Of a stretch of DNA of 64,000 nt, positions 32,908-42,533 are shown in pieces; position 1 is the stretch's first letter; each line of letters opens with the position of its first letter. This DNA comes from Microlunatus phosphovorus NM-1 (GTDB lineage: Bacteria > Actinomycetota > Actinomycetes > Propionibacteriales > Propionibacteriaceae): contig NC_015635.1 in the NCBI RefSeq assembly GCF_000270245.1, forward strand, positions 4,340,001 to 4,404,000, read 5' to 3'. The notes beneath the pieces were generated by a model that searched no databases, was not told the DNA's origin, and saw only the letters and a program-made list of their open reading frames with translations. Made by a program: the position numbers and the translations under genes.

Positions 32908-35007
32908 TCAGCGGCTCGCCTCGACCATCTGCCTGAGCTCCTTCTTCAGCTCCGCGATCTCGTCACGCAGCCGCGCCGCCACCTCGAACTGCAGGTCGGC
33001 AGCAGACGCGTGCATCTGCTGGGTCAGATCCTGGATCAGGTCGGCCAGGTCTCCAGCCGGAATACCGGCCAGGTTCCGCGCCGTCTTGCTGGCGTCCTTC
33101 ATGCCCAGGCTGGGCACCGCGGTCTTCTGTCGGCGGCCGTTGCGACCGCTGAACAACTCGTCGGTGTCGGCGTCCTCACGAGCGAGCATGTCGGTGATGT
33201 CGGCGATCTTCTTCCGCAGCGGCGTCGGATCGATGCCGTGTTCGAGGTTGTACGCCACCTGCTTCTCACGCCGCCGATTGGTCTCCTCGATCGCGGCGGC
33301 CATCGAGTCGGTGATCTTGTCGGCGTACATGTGCACCTGACCGGACACGTTTCGGGCGGCCCGGCCGATGGTCTGGATCAGGCTCTTCTCGCTACGCAGG
33401 AAGCCTTCCTTGTCGGCATCCAGAATCGAGACCAGGGACACCTCCGGCAGGTCGAGGCCCTCGCGCAGCAGGTTGATCCCCACCAGGACGTCGTACTCCC
33501 CCATCCGCAGCTCGCGGAGCAACTGGATCCGCTGCAACGTGTCCACCTCGGAGTGCAGATAGCGCGTCCTGATCTGGTGCTCCAGCAGATAGTCGGTGAG
33601 ATCCTCGGCCATCTTCTTGGTCAGCGTGGTGACCAGCACCCGCTCATCTCGCTCGGCGCGCAACCGGATCTCGGCCATCAGGTCGTCGATCTGACCGTGC
33701 GTGGGCTTGACGATCACCTCCGGGTCGACCAGCCCGGTCGGCCGGATCAGCTGCTCCACGTAGCCATCCGACCTGGCCAGCTCATAGTTGCCAGGGGTCG
33801 CGGACAGATAGACCGTCTGCCCGATCCGCTCGACGAACTCCTCGAACCGGAGCGGTCTGTTGTCCATCGCGCTCGGCAGTCGGAACCCGTGGTCGACCAG
33901 GGTCCGTTTCCGGGACATGTCGCCCTCATACATCCCGCCGATCTGCGGCACGGTGACATGCGACTCGTCGATGACCAGCAGGAAGTCCTCGGGGAAGTAG
34001 TCGAGCAGACAGTTCGGCGGCGAGCCCGGGCCACGGCCGTCGATGTGCCGGGAGTAGTTCTCGATGCCGGAGCAGGTGCCGATCTGGCGCATCATCTCGA
34101 TGTCGTACGACGTGCGCATCCGCAGCCGCTGGGCCTCCAACAGCCGTTGCTGCTGCTCCAGCTCCGCCAACCGCTCGCCCAGCTCGTGCTCGATGCCACC
34201 GATCGCCCGCTCCATCCGCTCCGGGCCGGCGACATAATGGCTGGCCGGAAACAGATAGACCTCGTTGTCATGGTCGGTCACCACCTCGCCGGTCAGCGGA
34301 TGCAGCGTGGACAGATTCTCGATCTCGTCGCCGAAGAACTCGACCCGAACCGCAAGCTCCTCATACATCGGGAAGACCTCGAGCGTGTCGCCGCGCACCC
34401 GGAACGTGCCGCGCGTACCGGCCAGATCGTTGCGCGCGTACTGGATCCCGACCAGGCGTCGCAGCAGCGTGTCTCGATCATGCTCCTCCCCCAGTCGCAG
34501 CCGAACCATCCGATCGACGTACTCCTGGGGGGTACCCAGTCCGTAGATGGCCGAGACCGTCGCCACCACGACCACGTCTCGCCTGGTCAGCAACGAGTTG
34601 GTAGCCGAGTGCCGGAGTCGCTCGACCTCCTCGTTCAGGGAGGAGTCCTTCTCGATGTAGGTGTCGGTCTGTGGAACGTAGGCTTCCGGCTGGTAGTAGT
34701 CGTAGTAGGACACGAAATACTCCACCGCGTTTTCGGGGAAGAACTGCCGCAGCTCGTTGGCGAACTGGGCAGCCAACGTCTTGTTGGGCTGCATCACCAG
34801 CATCGGTCGCTGCAGCCGCTCCGCCAGCCAGGCCACCGTCGCCGTCTTGCCGGTGCCGGTCGCACCGAGCAGCACGATGTCGTTCTCACCATCTTCGATC
34901 CGGCGCTCCAGCTCGGCAATCGCCTGCGGCTGGTCACCGGACGGCTCGAAGTCGCTCACCACCTTCAGCGGTGCCACTGAGCGCAACAGGTCTTCGATCG
35001 GACGCAT
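32908..35007 (-). CDS. uvrB: Excinuclease ABC subunit B
   Basis: The 699-residue protein is UvrB: N-terminal ATP domain with [13 protein letters not shown], the beta-hairpin segment [21 protein letters not shown] that wedges into damaged DNA, helicase motifs ([20 protein letters not shown]) and the C-terminal UVR motif that contacts UvrC. It verifies damage for UvrC incision after loading by UvrA. Position next to coaE and rpsA matches the conserved actinobacterial order. No LexA box was recognised upstream. A hairpin repeat follows the stop. Confidence 0.98.
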   Translation of the reverse strand: MRPIEDLLRSVAPLKVVSDFEPSGDQPQAIAELERRIEDGENDIVLLGATGTGKTATVAWLAERLQRPMLVMQPNKTLAAQFANELRQFFPENAVEYFVSYYDYYQPEAYVPQTDTYIEKDSSLNEEVERLRHSATNSLLTRRDVVVVATVSAIYGLGTPQEYVDRMVRLRLGEEHDRDTLLRRLVGIQYARNDLAGTRGTFRVRGDTLEVFPMYEELAVRVEFFGDEIENLSTLHPLTGEVVTDHDNEVYLFPASHYVAGPERMERAIGGIEHELGERLAELEQQQRLLEAQRLRMRTSYDIEMMRQIGTCSGIENYSRHIDGRGPGSPPNCLLDYFPEDFLLVIDESHVTVPQIGGMYEGDMSRKRTLVDHGFRLPSAMDNRPLRFEEFVERIGQTVYLSATPGNYELARSDGYVEQLIRPTGLVDPEVIVKPTHGQIDDLMAEIRLRAERDERVLVTTLTKKMAEDLTDYLLEHQIRTRYLHSEVDTLQRIQLLRELRMGEYDVLVGINLLREGLDLPEVSLVSILDADKEGFLRSEKSLIQTIGRAARNVSGQVHMYADKITDSMAAAIEETNRRREKQVAYNLEHGIDPTPLRKKIADITDMLAREDADTDELFSGRNGRRQKTAVPSLGMKDASKTARNLAGIPAGDLADLIQDLTQQMHASAADLQFEVAARLRDEIAELKKELRQMVEASR

Positions 35008-35404
35008 GCTGCGAGACTACGACGAGCCACTGACAGTCTCTTCGTCACTCGCTACTCGACTGCGCTCCACAGACCCCGTCGCCAGCCATGGTCGTTCGTG
35101 GCCCGCCGGCGCCATGCGTACCGGACCTTCCGCTCAATTCGCGGTCGTCTGCAGCCCGCGGGCGCAAACCGCACGCCTGACACGCCCAACCGCCGGGTTG
35201 GCGCGGTCCCAGCGGCCGTTATCCCCAGCCCGGCATCGACTCCGCACCAGCTGATGCGACTCCGCACCAGGCGTGCCCGGTGCGCGGATGACCCAGCTGG
35301 TGCGGAGTCGGGTCAGGCCCGATCGAAATGGTGCGGAGCGCCAGTAGAGGGTCCGGAGTCGAAACCGGTCGCCGTCAACGAAGGACCGCCGACGACCACA
35401 GCTC
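35008..35404. other. Gap of 397 bases with repeats and inverted repeats
   Basis: No gene is supported. The gap holds locus C of the paired repeat (35091-35177) and an inverted repeat with perfect 15-base arms, GACTCCGCACCAGCT (35238-35252) and AGCTGGTGCGGAGTC (35295-35309). A second GACTCCGCACCAG lies at 35258-35270. The uvrB promoter lies at its left end. Confidence 0.7.
35091..35177 (+). repeat. Paired intergenic repeat, locus C
   Basis: Units at 35091-35127 and 35144-35177 share GTCGT, GCCCGC-GGCGC and CGTACC/CGCACG with the other two loci. The spacing is close to that at 2842 and 13350. Divergence is higher, but the two-unit layout is the same. Confidence 0.6.
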
Positions 35405-35590
35405 CTACAGGTCGCCGTTGGAGCGGCGAGCGAGCTTCTGCAGCGCTTCCTCGCTTTTCGCTCGCTCAGCGGCGTTCCGGGCGTCGGCGGCCTCGTCGGT
35501 CACCTGCTTCTTGAGGTCGTCCCAGACAGCCGCAGGTAGTTGACGAATGTCCTCGTCGCTCATCGACAGCACCGTGTCGCAGTACGTCAT
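35405..35590 (-). CDS. Small hypothetical protein
   Basis: A 61-residue protein, MTYCDTVLSMSDEDIRQLPA... followed by a charged helix rich in Ala, Glu and Lys (VWDDLKKQVTDEAADARNAA). The family is not recognised. AAAGG precedes the ATG at 35590 by eight bases; a GTG at 35599 is an alternative. It ends close to the repeat-bearing gap and is preceded on the same strand by the membrane-protein operon, which may drive it. Confidence 0.6.
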   Translation of the reverse strand: MTYCDTVLSMSDEDIRQLPAAVWDDLKKQVTDEAADARNAAERAKSEEALQKLARRSNGDL

Positions 35591-35633
35591 CACACTCACC
35601 TTTCGCTAGACCGATGGATCGACCCTAAGCGGC

Positions 35634-36683
35634 TCAGCCACCCGCGACCTGGGTCCTCAGCATGGAGTTCACCATCGCGCTGAAGTCTTTGTTCAGATCC
35701 TTGAGATCGGAGTCGTCGGTGAAATACAGCGAGCCGACCACGGTCAGGCCGTCGGTGCGGACCGAGACCAGGGAATAGATGTAGACCTGCAGCGCATCGC
35801 CACCGTTGGTCAGCGTGACCTGGGCCGCGCACGTGGCTCCCTTCAACTTCGAAGTGCCGAGGTCGACCTTCTTCGGATCCGAGAACTTGCCGTTGGTGTA
35901 TTGCTTGGCGACTTCCCGGTGGTAGCCGTCGCAGGTCTGGCTTGGGCTGCTGCCCGGCTCGTCCATGGCGACGACGCCGAGGAAGATGTCCCGGCCGTTG
36001 GCGAGTTGCACGGCGCTCTTCTTCTTGCTCCGCACCTGCCAGTCGGCAGCCGGTATCAGCTTGACCCCATGGCCGAGGTCGATCGAGTCTCCACTCGGCG
36101 GCGCGGTCGGCTTCTTGGTCGGGGGTGCCGTCGTCGGAGGAGCCGTGGTCGGGGGCGTCGTAGGCTGGCTCGGCTGGGGTCCCGGCGTCTCGGTCGGAGC
36201 CGTCGTGGGCTGAGTCGTGGGATCACCACTCGGAATCGGCAGCGGGCTCGGTGTGATCGTGCTCACCGGCTCGTCGCCGCCCCGGCCGCCCAGTGCCATC
36301 ACGATGCCGCCGACCGCCACCAGCAGCACCACGGCCGCGACCACGATGCCGATGATCACCCCAGTGCTACGACGCGGTGGCTGCGTGCCCTGCGGAGGCC
36401 CGTACGGTCCCTGAGGCGGAGGCTGATAGCCGCCACCCTGACCGCCCTGACCCGGATAGCCACCTTGCGGCGGCTGACCCTGGAACGGTCCCAGATAGCT
36501 TTGCGGCTGATAGCCACCCTGCGGCTGGCCCTGAGGAGGCTGGCCCGGTGGCGGGTAGCCAGGTTGGGGATAGCCGCCCTGCGGTGGTGGTTGCTGCGGG
36601 TAACCGCCTTGCGGCTGACCCTGCTGCGGCTGACCCTGCTGCGGGTAGCGGCCCTGCGACGGCCACGGAGGATTCTGGCTCAT
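35634..36683 (-). CDS. Single-pass membrane protein with a proline/glutamine-rich N-terminus and extracytoplasmic domain
   Basis: The 349-residue protein has a low-complexity cytoplasmic N-terminus of about 105 residues (repeats of [12 protein letters not shown] type), a membrane helix at about 110-132 ([20 protein letters not shown]), a Pro/Thr linker, and an extracytoplasmic domain of 150 residues with three cysteines (QTCDGY, ATCAAQV) and [12 protein letters not shown]. This layout is common in actinobacteria and its role is unknown. Its start overlaps the zinc-ribbon gene stop by four bases, so the two are co-expressed. Confidence 0.8.
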   Translation of the reverse strand: MSQNPPWPSQGRYPQQGQPQQGQPQGGYPQQPPPQGGYPQPGYPPPGQPPQGQPQGGYQPQSYLGPFQGQPPQGGYPGQGGQGGGYQPPPQGPYGPPQGTQPPRRSTGVIIGIVVAAVVLLVAVGGIVMALGGRGGDEPVSTITPSPLPIPSGDPTTQPTTAPTETPGPQPSQPTTPPTTAPPTTAPPTKKPTAPPSGDSIDLGHGVKLIPAADWQVRSKKKSAVQLANGRDIFLGVVAMDEPGSSPSQTCDGYHREVAKQYTNGKFSDPKKVDLGTSKLKGATCAAQVTLTNGGDALQVYIYSLVSVRTDGLTVVGSLYFTDDSDLKDLNKDFSAMVNSMLRTQVAGG

Positions 36684-37939
36684 GCCTGACCCTCCTCGTC
36701 CTGGCGTGGGTTCGAGTTGGCGTCTTCGTCGGCCGCATCAGCCGTCGGAGGAGCTGACGAGGGAGTTGGCGGGGGTGAGCCGGCAGCGACGGGCATCCGG
36801 TGGGGTTTCGCCTGCGTACGCACAGCCAGGCCGCAGGCGGTGCAGAACGACGCGTCGTCGAGCAACGGCATCTCGCAGCGAGCGCAGAAGTGCAATTCGC
36901 CGTGCTCCCCGACTCCAGCTTGACGTGCGGACTGTTCCAGCGCCGCTTCCATCAGACCGGCATGGAGCACATTGCGTACCCGCAAGATCAGGATCCCGAG
37001 GATCAGCAGCCCCCACATCGTGGCCAACAGGACCGACACGGTCGGATTCCCGACGAAGGAGAACAGATAGAGGCCACCCCAGAAGCCGATATTGGCCAGC
37101 ACCGCCTCGACCAGGCCACGGTAGTAGCGCGGGGTGAAACCGTCATAGCCGCGGCCCAAGCCCGAGAACTCCGCGCAGGCGATACCGGTCGCCGTCCCCA
37201 GCACGAGCGGTTTGACGAAGCCGTGCAGGAAGATCAGGGACATCCAGAGTCCGGGATCGGTCTCCGCCCGGCCGCCGATCAGCAGGTCCCAGAACCGGAC
37301 GATCGTGTCGAAGCTGGCGTACGCGACGCCGCTGATCACGCCGAACGTGAGCCCATCCATCAGATCGTCGAACTCCGGACGGCTCGCCAGCAGCACCGGC
37401 CCCACCTGTCGGATCGCCTCGCCGACGATCGGCACGATCAACGCCACCAGCAGAAAGGTCCACACGCTCGGGCCTTCGGTGAGGTCGGTCCCGTCAATGG
37501 CGGTCGTCGGCAGCGCTGGACGCTGCACCAGCATCACGACGATCGTGAAGGCCACGGTCAGCACGCCCGTCAGTCCGAAGGCGAACCCGGTCACCGGGAT
37601 CGGCTCGTCGTCCCAGAGGTTCACGTCGTAGAGATAGACGATGTAGACGATCGGGATGGCGAAGGCCGCTACCAGGATCGCGATCGGCAGCGCTCCGAAG
37701 ATGGCGGCGATCAGCGCCACCACCAGGGAGATGGTGAGCCCGATCCGATAGGTCTGAGGTCGATCGACAGCACCACGCGGCATGATCGTCGAGATCAGTG
37801 AGAACGAGGCCACCGGCTCGTCGGGTTTGGCCGCGAACGACCGGCGCCGGGTCAGGTCATCAGAACGAATGTCTTGACCGCAGACGTGGCAGAAATGGGC
37901 TACGTCGGGCAGTTCGGCGTGACACCGGGGACAGTTCAA
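36680..37939 (-). CDS. PrsW-like membrane protease with zinc ribbons at both ends
   Basis: The 419-residue protein has a zinc ribbon at each end (CPRC at 3-6 with CHVC at 17-20; C-terminal CARC with CTAC) and about eight to nine membrane helices between them. The middle resembles Prs[11 protein letters not shown] at 172-180, [22 protein letters not shown] at 190-211 and [16 protein letters not shown] near 238. PrsW proteases use EExxK, E and H; here the first E is Gly, K is Arg and a later E is Asp, while E174 and H239 remain. It may be active or a relative with a changed role. PrsW cleaves anti-sigma factors in Bacillus. Confidence 0.75.
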   Translation of the reverse strand: MNCPRCHAELPDVAHFCHVCGQDIRSDDLTRRRSFAAKPDEPVASFSLISTIMPRGAVDRPQTYRIGLTISLVVALIAAIFGALPIAILVAAFAIPIVYIVYLYDVNLWDDEPIPVTGFAFGLTGVLTVAFTIVVMLVQRPALPTTAIDGTDLTEGPSVWTFLLVALIVPIVGEAIRQVGPVLLASRPEFDDLMDGLTFGVISGVAYASFDTIVRFWDLLIGGRAETDPGLWMSLIFLHGFVKPLVLGTATGIACAEFSGLGRGYDGFTPRYYRGLVEAVLANIGFWGGLYLFSFVGNPTVSVLLATMWGLLILGILILRVRNVLHAGLMEAALEQSARQAGVGEHGELHFCARCEMPLLDDASFCTACGLAVRTQAKPHRMPVAAGSPPPTPSSAPPTADAADEDANSNPRQDEEGQA

Positions 37940-38023
37940 CGGACAGTCCTCCTGCAGTACGTGACGATGGGATCCTGCGTTCCGGGTGGCCTCCCTCGCC
38001 CATCCCGGACCCGAGTGAGTATG

Positions 38024-38626
38024 TCAGCCGACGGTGGCACGGGCCTGCAGCTCGACCCATAGCCGGTCGACCTGCCGGCGCAGATCGTCCCGGTCCGCGT
38101 TGTTGACGAGGACGATGTCGGCCACCGCCAGGCGCTCGTGACGAGCAGCCTGCGCGGAGATCCTCGCCTGAGCTGCCTCGGGATCCAATCCATTGCGCTG
38201 CCGCAGCCGGCCGAGCTGGCGATCCGGTTCGGCGTCCACCACGACCAGCACGTCGAAGTCGTCATGCTGACCGGTCTCGACCAGCAGCGGGATGACTTGG
38301 ACCACCACCGCGTCCGGGGCGGCGGCCGCCTCGATCTGCGCCGCACGCGCTCGTACGGCGGGGTGGATGATCGCCTCGAGGTCGCGGCGCGCCCCGGCGT
38401 CGGCGAACACGATCTGGCCCAGTGCTGCTCGGTTCAGCCGGCCGTCCTCGGTCAGCACCTCAGGCCCGAAACGCGCTGCCACCGCGGCGAGCCCTGGGCT
38501 GCCGGGCTCCACGACCTCCCGAGCCAACACGTCGGCGTCGATCACCACCGCACCGTGCTCGCGCAACGCATCCGAGACCGTCGTCTTGCCCGACGCGATC
38601 CCCCCGGTCAGTCCCACTCGCAACAC
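38024..38626 (-). CDS. coaE: Dephospho-CoA kinase
   Basis: The 200-residue protein starts VLRVGLTGGIASGKTTVSD, the P-loop of CoaE, followed by VIDADVLAREVVEPG, HPAVRARAA and VVQVIPLLVETGQHDDFD. CoaE phosphorylates dephospho-CoA at the ribose 3'-OH, the last step of CoA synthesis. The GTG at 38626 is the start that fits the family; the open frame extends upstream through the tandem hairpin repeats, which is not part of the protein. Its place next to rpsA is conserved in actinobacteria. Its own ribosome binding site is weak. Confidence 0.95.
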   Translation of the reverse strand: MLRVGLTGGIASGKTTVSDALREHGAVVIDADVLAREVVEPGSPGLAAVAARFGPEVLTEDGRLNRAALGQIVFADAGARRDLEAIIHPAVRARAAQIEAAAAPDAVVVQVIPLLVETGQHDDFDVLVVVDAEPDRQLGRLRQRNGLDPEAAQARISAQAARHERLAVADIVLVNNADRDDLRRQVDRLWVELQARATVG

Positions 38627-38670
38627 CCTGGGCAGGCTAGTCCGTTCCGAGACAGGACGCCCACCCACAC

Positions 38671-38918
38671 CTGAGCGCGAGCGGCCGGGATCGCCCGCCG
38701 GCGTGCTGAGGAGGAGAGAGGAGAGGCGCTCTTTCCTCTCCGAACGACGACGAAGTAGCCGGGTCTGAGGGCGATCCCAGCGAGCGCGGGCCAACATCTG
38801 AGCGCGAGCGGCCGGGATCGCCCGCCGGCGTGCTGAGGAGGAGAGAGGAGAGGCGCTCTTTCCTCTCCGAACGACGACGAAGTAGCCGGGTCTGAGGGCG
38901 ATCCCAGCGAGCGCGGGC
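38671..38918. repeat. Two identical 121-base hairpin units in tandem, 3' of rpsA (H3)
   Basis: Units 38671-38791 and 38798-38918 are identical as far as I can compare and separated by CAACAT. Each unit contains GGGATCGCCC and its complement GGGCGATCCC as an outer stem and a purine-rich run (GAGAGGAGAG) facing CTTTCCTCTC in the middle. They lie between the rpsA terminator and coaE. They do not share the H1/H2 core sequence but have the same position, 3' of a core gene. Confidence 0.85.
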
Positions 38919-38920
38919 AA

Positions 38921-38952
38921 ACGGCCCCGTACGCCGGAGCGTACGGGGCCGT
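38921..38952. terminator. Terminator hairpin of rpsA
   Basis: ACGGCCCCGTACGC (38921-38934) and GCGTACGGGGCCGT (38939-38952) form a perfect 14-bp stem with a four-base loop. It lies about 55 bases after the rpsA stop on the minus strand and is followed there by three T residues. It is the strongest intrinsic-terminator candidate in the window. Confidence 0.85.
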
Positions 38953-39007
38953 TCTGCTACCACTCGTGGTCGATCGGGCGAGCCGATCGACTCAGCCGAT
39001 CAGGCGA

Positions 39008-40474
39008 TCAGGCGCCGCCGGTCAGCTTCTCCCGCAGGGCCTGCAGGGCCTCGTCGGAGGCCAGTGAGCCCTCCGGCGCGGCCGACGGCCGGCTGTCGTT
39101 GCTGGAGGAGGAGTACGACGCGGAACCAGCGGTGCTGGCCGCGGTGGTCGCCTCGGTGGCGGCCTCCTCGACCTGCTTCTTGTGGGCCTCCCAGCGAGCG
39201 TGGGCCTCGGCGTACTGCTGCTCCCAGGCCGCGCGCTGATCCTCGAACCCTTCGAGCCACTCGCCCGTCTCCGGGTCGAAGCCCTCCGGGTAGAGATAGT
39301 TGCCCTGGTCGTCGTAGCTCGCCGCCATGCCGTACAGCGTGGGGTCGAACTCGTCGGCGTGGGCGTCCACACCCTCGTTGGCCTGCTTCAGCGACAGCGA
39401 GATCCGGCGCCGCTCCAGGTCGATGTCGATGATCTTGACCATCACGTCGTCGTTGACGCCGACGACCTGCTCGGGGATCTCGACGTGCCGCTCGGCCAGC
39501 TCGGAGACGTGCACCAAGCCCTCGATGCCCTCCTCGACGCGGACGAACGCACCGAACGGCACCAGCTTGGTGACCTTGCCCGGCACGATCTGACCGATCT
39601 GGTGGGTCCGGGCGAAGGCCTGCCACGGATCCTCCTGGGTCGCCTTCAGCGACAGCGAGACCCGCTCGCGGTCCATGTCGACGTCCAGCACCTCGACGGT
39701 GACCTCCTGGCCCACCTCGACCACCTCGGAGGGATGATCGATGTGCTTCCAGGACAGCTCGGAGACGTGCACCAGGCCGTCCACGCCACCCAGGTCCACG
39801 AAGGCACCGAAGTTGACGATCGAGGACACCACACCCTTGCGGATCTGGCCCTTCTGCAGCTGGGTGAGGAAGTTCTGCCGCACCTCGGACTGCGTCTGCT
39901 CCAGCCACGCCCGGCGGGACAGCACCACGTTGTTGCGGTTCTTGTCCAGCTCGATGATCTTGGCCTCGAGCTCCTGGCCGACGTACGGTTGCAGGTCGCG
40001 CACCCGGCGCATCTCGACCAGCGACGCAGGCAGGAAGCCGCGCAGACCGATGTCGAGGATCAGGCCGCCCTTGACGACCTCGATGACGGAGCCGGTGACG
40101 ACGCCGTCCTCCTCCTTGATCCGCTCGATGGTGCCCCAGGCGCGCTCGTACTGAGCCCGCTTCTTGGACAGGATCAGGCGGCCTTCCTTGTCCTCCTTCT
40201 GCTGGACGAGCGCTTCGATCTCGTCACCGACGCTGACCACCTCGAAGGGGTCGACGTCGTGCTTGATGGAGAGTTCCTTGGAAGGGATGACACCTTCGGT
40301 CTTGTAACCGATGTCGAGGAGGACCTCGTCCCGGTCGACCTTGACGACGGTGCCGGTGACGATGTCACCGTCGTTGAAGTACTTGATGGTTGCGTCGATA
40401 GCCGCGAGGAAGGCTTCGGGCGAACCGAGGTCGTCGATCGCGACCTGGGGTGGTGCCTCGAGAGAGGACGTCAT
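39008..40474 (-). CDS. rpsA: 30S ribosomal protein S1
   Basis: The 488-residue protein has four S1 RNA-binding domains at about 35-105, 120-190, 205-275 and 290-360 (GDIVTGTVVKVDRDEVLLDI, GLRGFLPASLVE, GAFVDLGGVDGLVHVSELSW, GAFVRVEEGIEGLVHVSELA), the usual number in actinobacteria, and an acidic Ala/Ser-rich tail. S1 helps mRNA binding to the ribosome. GGAG lies upstream of the ATG. The gene is divergent from a SulP transporter and followed by the 14-bp terminator. A very long antisense frame across the gene is an artefact of GC-rich codons. Confidence 0.98.
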   Translation of the reverse strand: MTSSLEAPPQVAIDDLGSPEAFLAAIDATIKYFNDGDIVTGTVVKVDRDEVLLDIGYKTEGVIPSKELSIKHDVDPFEVVSVGDEIEALVQQKEDKEGRLILSKKRAQYERAWGTIERIKEEDGVVTGSVIEVVKGGLILDIGLRGFLPASLVEMRRVRDLQPYVGQELEAKIIELDKNRNNVVLSRRAWLEQTQSEVRQNFLTQLQKGQIRKGVVSSIVNFGAFVDLGGVDGLVHVSELSWKHIDHPSEVVEVGQEVTVEVLDVDMDRERVSLSLKATQEDPWQAFARTHQIGQIVPGKVTKLVPFGAFVRVEEGIEGLVHVSELAERHVEIPEQVVGVNDDVMVKIIDIDLERRRISLSLKQANEGVDAHADEFDPTLYGMAASYDDQGNYLYPEGFDPETGEWLEGFEDQRAAWEQQYAEAHARWEAHKKQVEEAATEATTAASTAGSASYSSSSNDSRPSAAPEGSLASDEALQALREKLTGGA

Positions 40475-40725
40475 GTAGTGAAGCTCCGATAGGGATGGGA
40501 CTAGTTCGTGCGACGCTGCAGCCCGGTCCGTACCAAACCAACAACCGAGGCGAGCGATTTACTGACGACGATCTAGGGCCCGTACGAGCGTGACCTACTC
40601 CGTCCGAAGTCGCGCAGGCCACAGCGACAGCCCAGACTACTCGCCCCAGCGAAAGCCGGTCAAACCTTCCTCCGGTGGGATGCTGGAGCACGACGGCGGG
40701 AACGGGCAGGATCAGCGGAGGTCGG

Positions 40726-42435
40726 ATGGCTGACGAGCAGCAGACCTGGCGGAGGCTGATCCCATCGGGTTTGCGAGGCTATCAGCGGTCGTGGCTGCGA
40801 GCCGATGTGCTGGCCGGTCTCACGCTGGCCGCCGTGGCGATCCCCGAGACGATGGGGTACGCCTCGATCGCCCAGATGCCGGTGGTCACCGGTCTGTATA
40901 CGGTCTTGTTCCCGACGATCTTGTTCGCGCTGCTCGGCTCATCCCGGCTGCTCGTGGTCGGAGCGGACTCCGCGACCGCAGCGATCCTGGCCAGCGGCCT
41001 GGCCGGTCTGGGAGTCAGCACTCTGGTGCCCGGCTCCCCACACTGGGTCGCGCTCGGCTCCCTGATCGCTTTGGTGAGCGGCGGACTGCTGGTGTTGGCG
41101 CGACTGCTCCGGCTGGGCTTTCTCGGCGACTTCTTGTCCGCATCGGTGCTGATCGGCTTCCTCACCGGCGTCGGGATCCAGGTCGGCGTCGGTCAGCTGC
41201 CGGAGATGCTCGGCATCTCCAAGGGCAGCGGTAGCTGGCTCGAACAGCAGGCCCACCTGCTCTCCCATCTGGGTGAGACCGATCTGCTCTCGCTCGCCTT
41301 TGCGGTCGGCACCATCGTGCTGGTCCTCGGCGGCAAGCGACTGGCGCCGAAGGTGCCAGGAGCGATCCTCGCCGTCGTCATCTCGATCATCGTGTCATCG
41401 ACCTTGCACCTGTCGGCGCGTGGCGTGGCGGTGGTCGGGCCGATACCAGGCGGGTTCCCACCACTCGGGCTGCCGAGCGGGATCGGCTGGTCGGATGTGA
41501 CCCGCGTTCTGCCGACGGCCATCACTTGCTTCGTCCTGATCATCGCGCAGAGCGCAGCCACCTCCCGAAGCTTCGCCAGCCGGCACGGCGAGCGGGTCGA
41601 CGTCAACCGCGACATCGTCGGGCTCAGTGCCGCGAACCTGGCGGCCGGACTGAGCGGCACCTTCGTGGTCAACGGCAGTCCCACCAAGACCCAGATCCTG
41701 GACGAACAGCAGGCCCGCACTCAGGTCGCCAACCTCACCATGGCTGGTGTCGTCCTGGTCATCCTGCTCTTTTTCACCGGGGTGCTCGCCGAGCTGCCGC
41801 GACCGGTGCTGGGTGCCATCGTGTTCCTGATCGCCGTCGACCTGATCGATCTCCGAGGCCTCGAGCGCGTACGGCTGGTGCGCGGCAGCGAGTTCGTGAT
41901 CGCGGTGGTGACTGCGGTCGTCGTGCTGGTCGCCGGTGTTCAGCACGGCATCGTGCTCGCGGTGGCGCTGTCCCTGCTCAACCTGGTACGCCGGCAGTAT
42001 CGGCCGCACCGCTTCGTGATCAGTCTCGACGCCGACGGCGAACCCTCCTACCGGCCAGCCGAGCCCGGGATGCAGAGCTCGCCAGGGCTGGTGGTGTTCC
42101 GCTACGACGCCGACCTGTTCTATGCCAACGCGAACCAGTTCGCCGACAGCGTGCGGCAGATCATCACCTCGGCCCCGGATCCCGTCCGCTGGCTGGTGCT
42201 GGACTGCTCCTCCATCACCGATGCGGACTATTCAGCCGGTGCAGCGCTGCACGAGCTGGTCACCTTCGTCCACAACCGTGGCGCCGTCTTCGCTCTCGCC
42301 GGCGTCGATCCCGAGCTGCGCAAGATGCTCGCCCGGCTCGGCATTCTGCGACTGCTCCACATCGATCATGTCTACGACACGGTCGAGGCTGCCGTCGCCG
42401 GCTATCGCGCGTCCGGGCCCGACCACGAGAAGTGA
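40726..42435 (+). CDS. SulP-family anion transporter with C-terminal STAS domain
   Basis: The 569-residue protein has the SulP membrane core (about eleven to twelve helices; residues 10-400, with GLTLAAVAIPETMGYASIAQ near the start) and a C-terminal STAS domain (residues 430-560: RWLVLDCSSITDADYSAGAAL). SulP proteins carry sulfate, bicarbonate or other anions; no substrate is predictable. GGAGG precedes the ATG at 40726, so the longer upstream frame is not used. It is divergent from rpsA and convergent with polA. Confidence 0.92.
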   Translation: MADEQQTWRRLIPSGLRGYQRSWLRADVLAGLTLAAVAIPETMGYASIAQMPVVTGLYTVLFPTILFALLGSSRLLVVGADSATAAILASGLAGLGVSTLVPGSPHWVALGSLIALVSGGLLVLARLLRLGFLGDFLSASVLIGFLTGVGIQVGVGQLPEMLGISKGSGSWLEQQAHLLSHLGETDLLSLAFAVGTIVLVLGGKRLAPKVPGAILAVVISIIVSSTLHLSARGVAVVGPIPGGFPPLGLPSGIGWSDVTRVLPTAITCFVLIIAQSAATSRSFASRHGERVDVNRDIVGLSAANLAAGLSGTFVVNGSPTKTQILDEQQARTQVANLTMAGVVLVILLFFTGVLAELPRPVLGAIVFLIAVDLIDLRGLERVRLVRGSEFVIAVVTAVVVLVAGVQHGIVLAVALSLLNLVRRQYRPHRFVISLDADGEPSYRPAEPGMQSSPGLVVFRYDADLFYANANQFADSVRQIITSAPDPVRWLVLDCSSITDADYSAGAALHELVTFVHNRGAVFALAGVDPELRKMLARLGILRLLHIDHVYDTVEAAVAGYRASGPDHEK

Positions 42436-42533
42436 TATATCAGACCCGACCTGAGCCCGGGCGGGGTTTCATCGGCGTGTCGAGTCCAGTCGGAGCGCGA
42501 ATCCATCAGGTTCGCCCGACAAGTTCTCTTCGA

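Noticed and set aside
32644-34980. An open frame of 778 codons opposite uvrB
   Set aside because: Antisense shadow of uvrB; composition rich in Leu, Gln, His and Arg with no fold.
35008-35060. LexA (SOS) box before uvrB
   Set aside because: No GAAC-N4-GTTC or close variant was seen near the start.
38671-38918. Possible CRISPR array or small-protein gene in the tandem units
   Set aside because: Only two 121-base units with a six-base spacer; the open frame through them is just an upstream extension of coaE.
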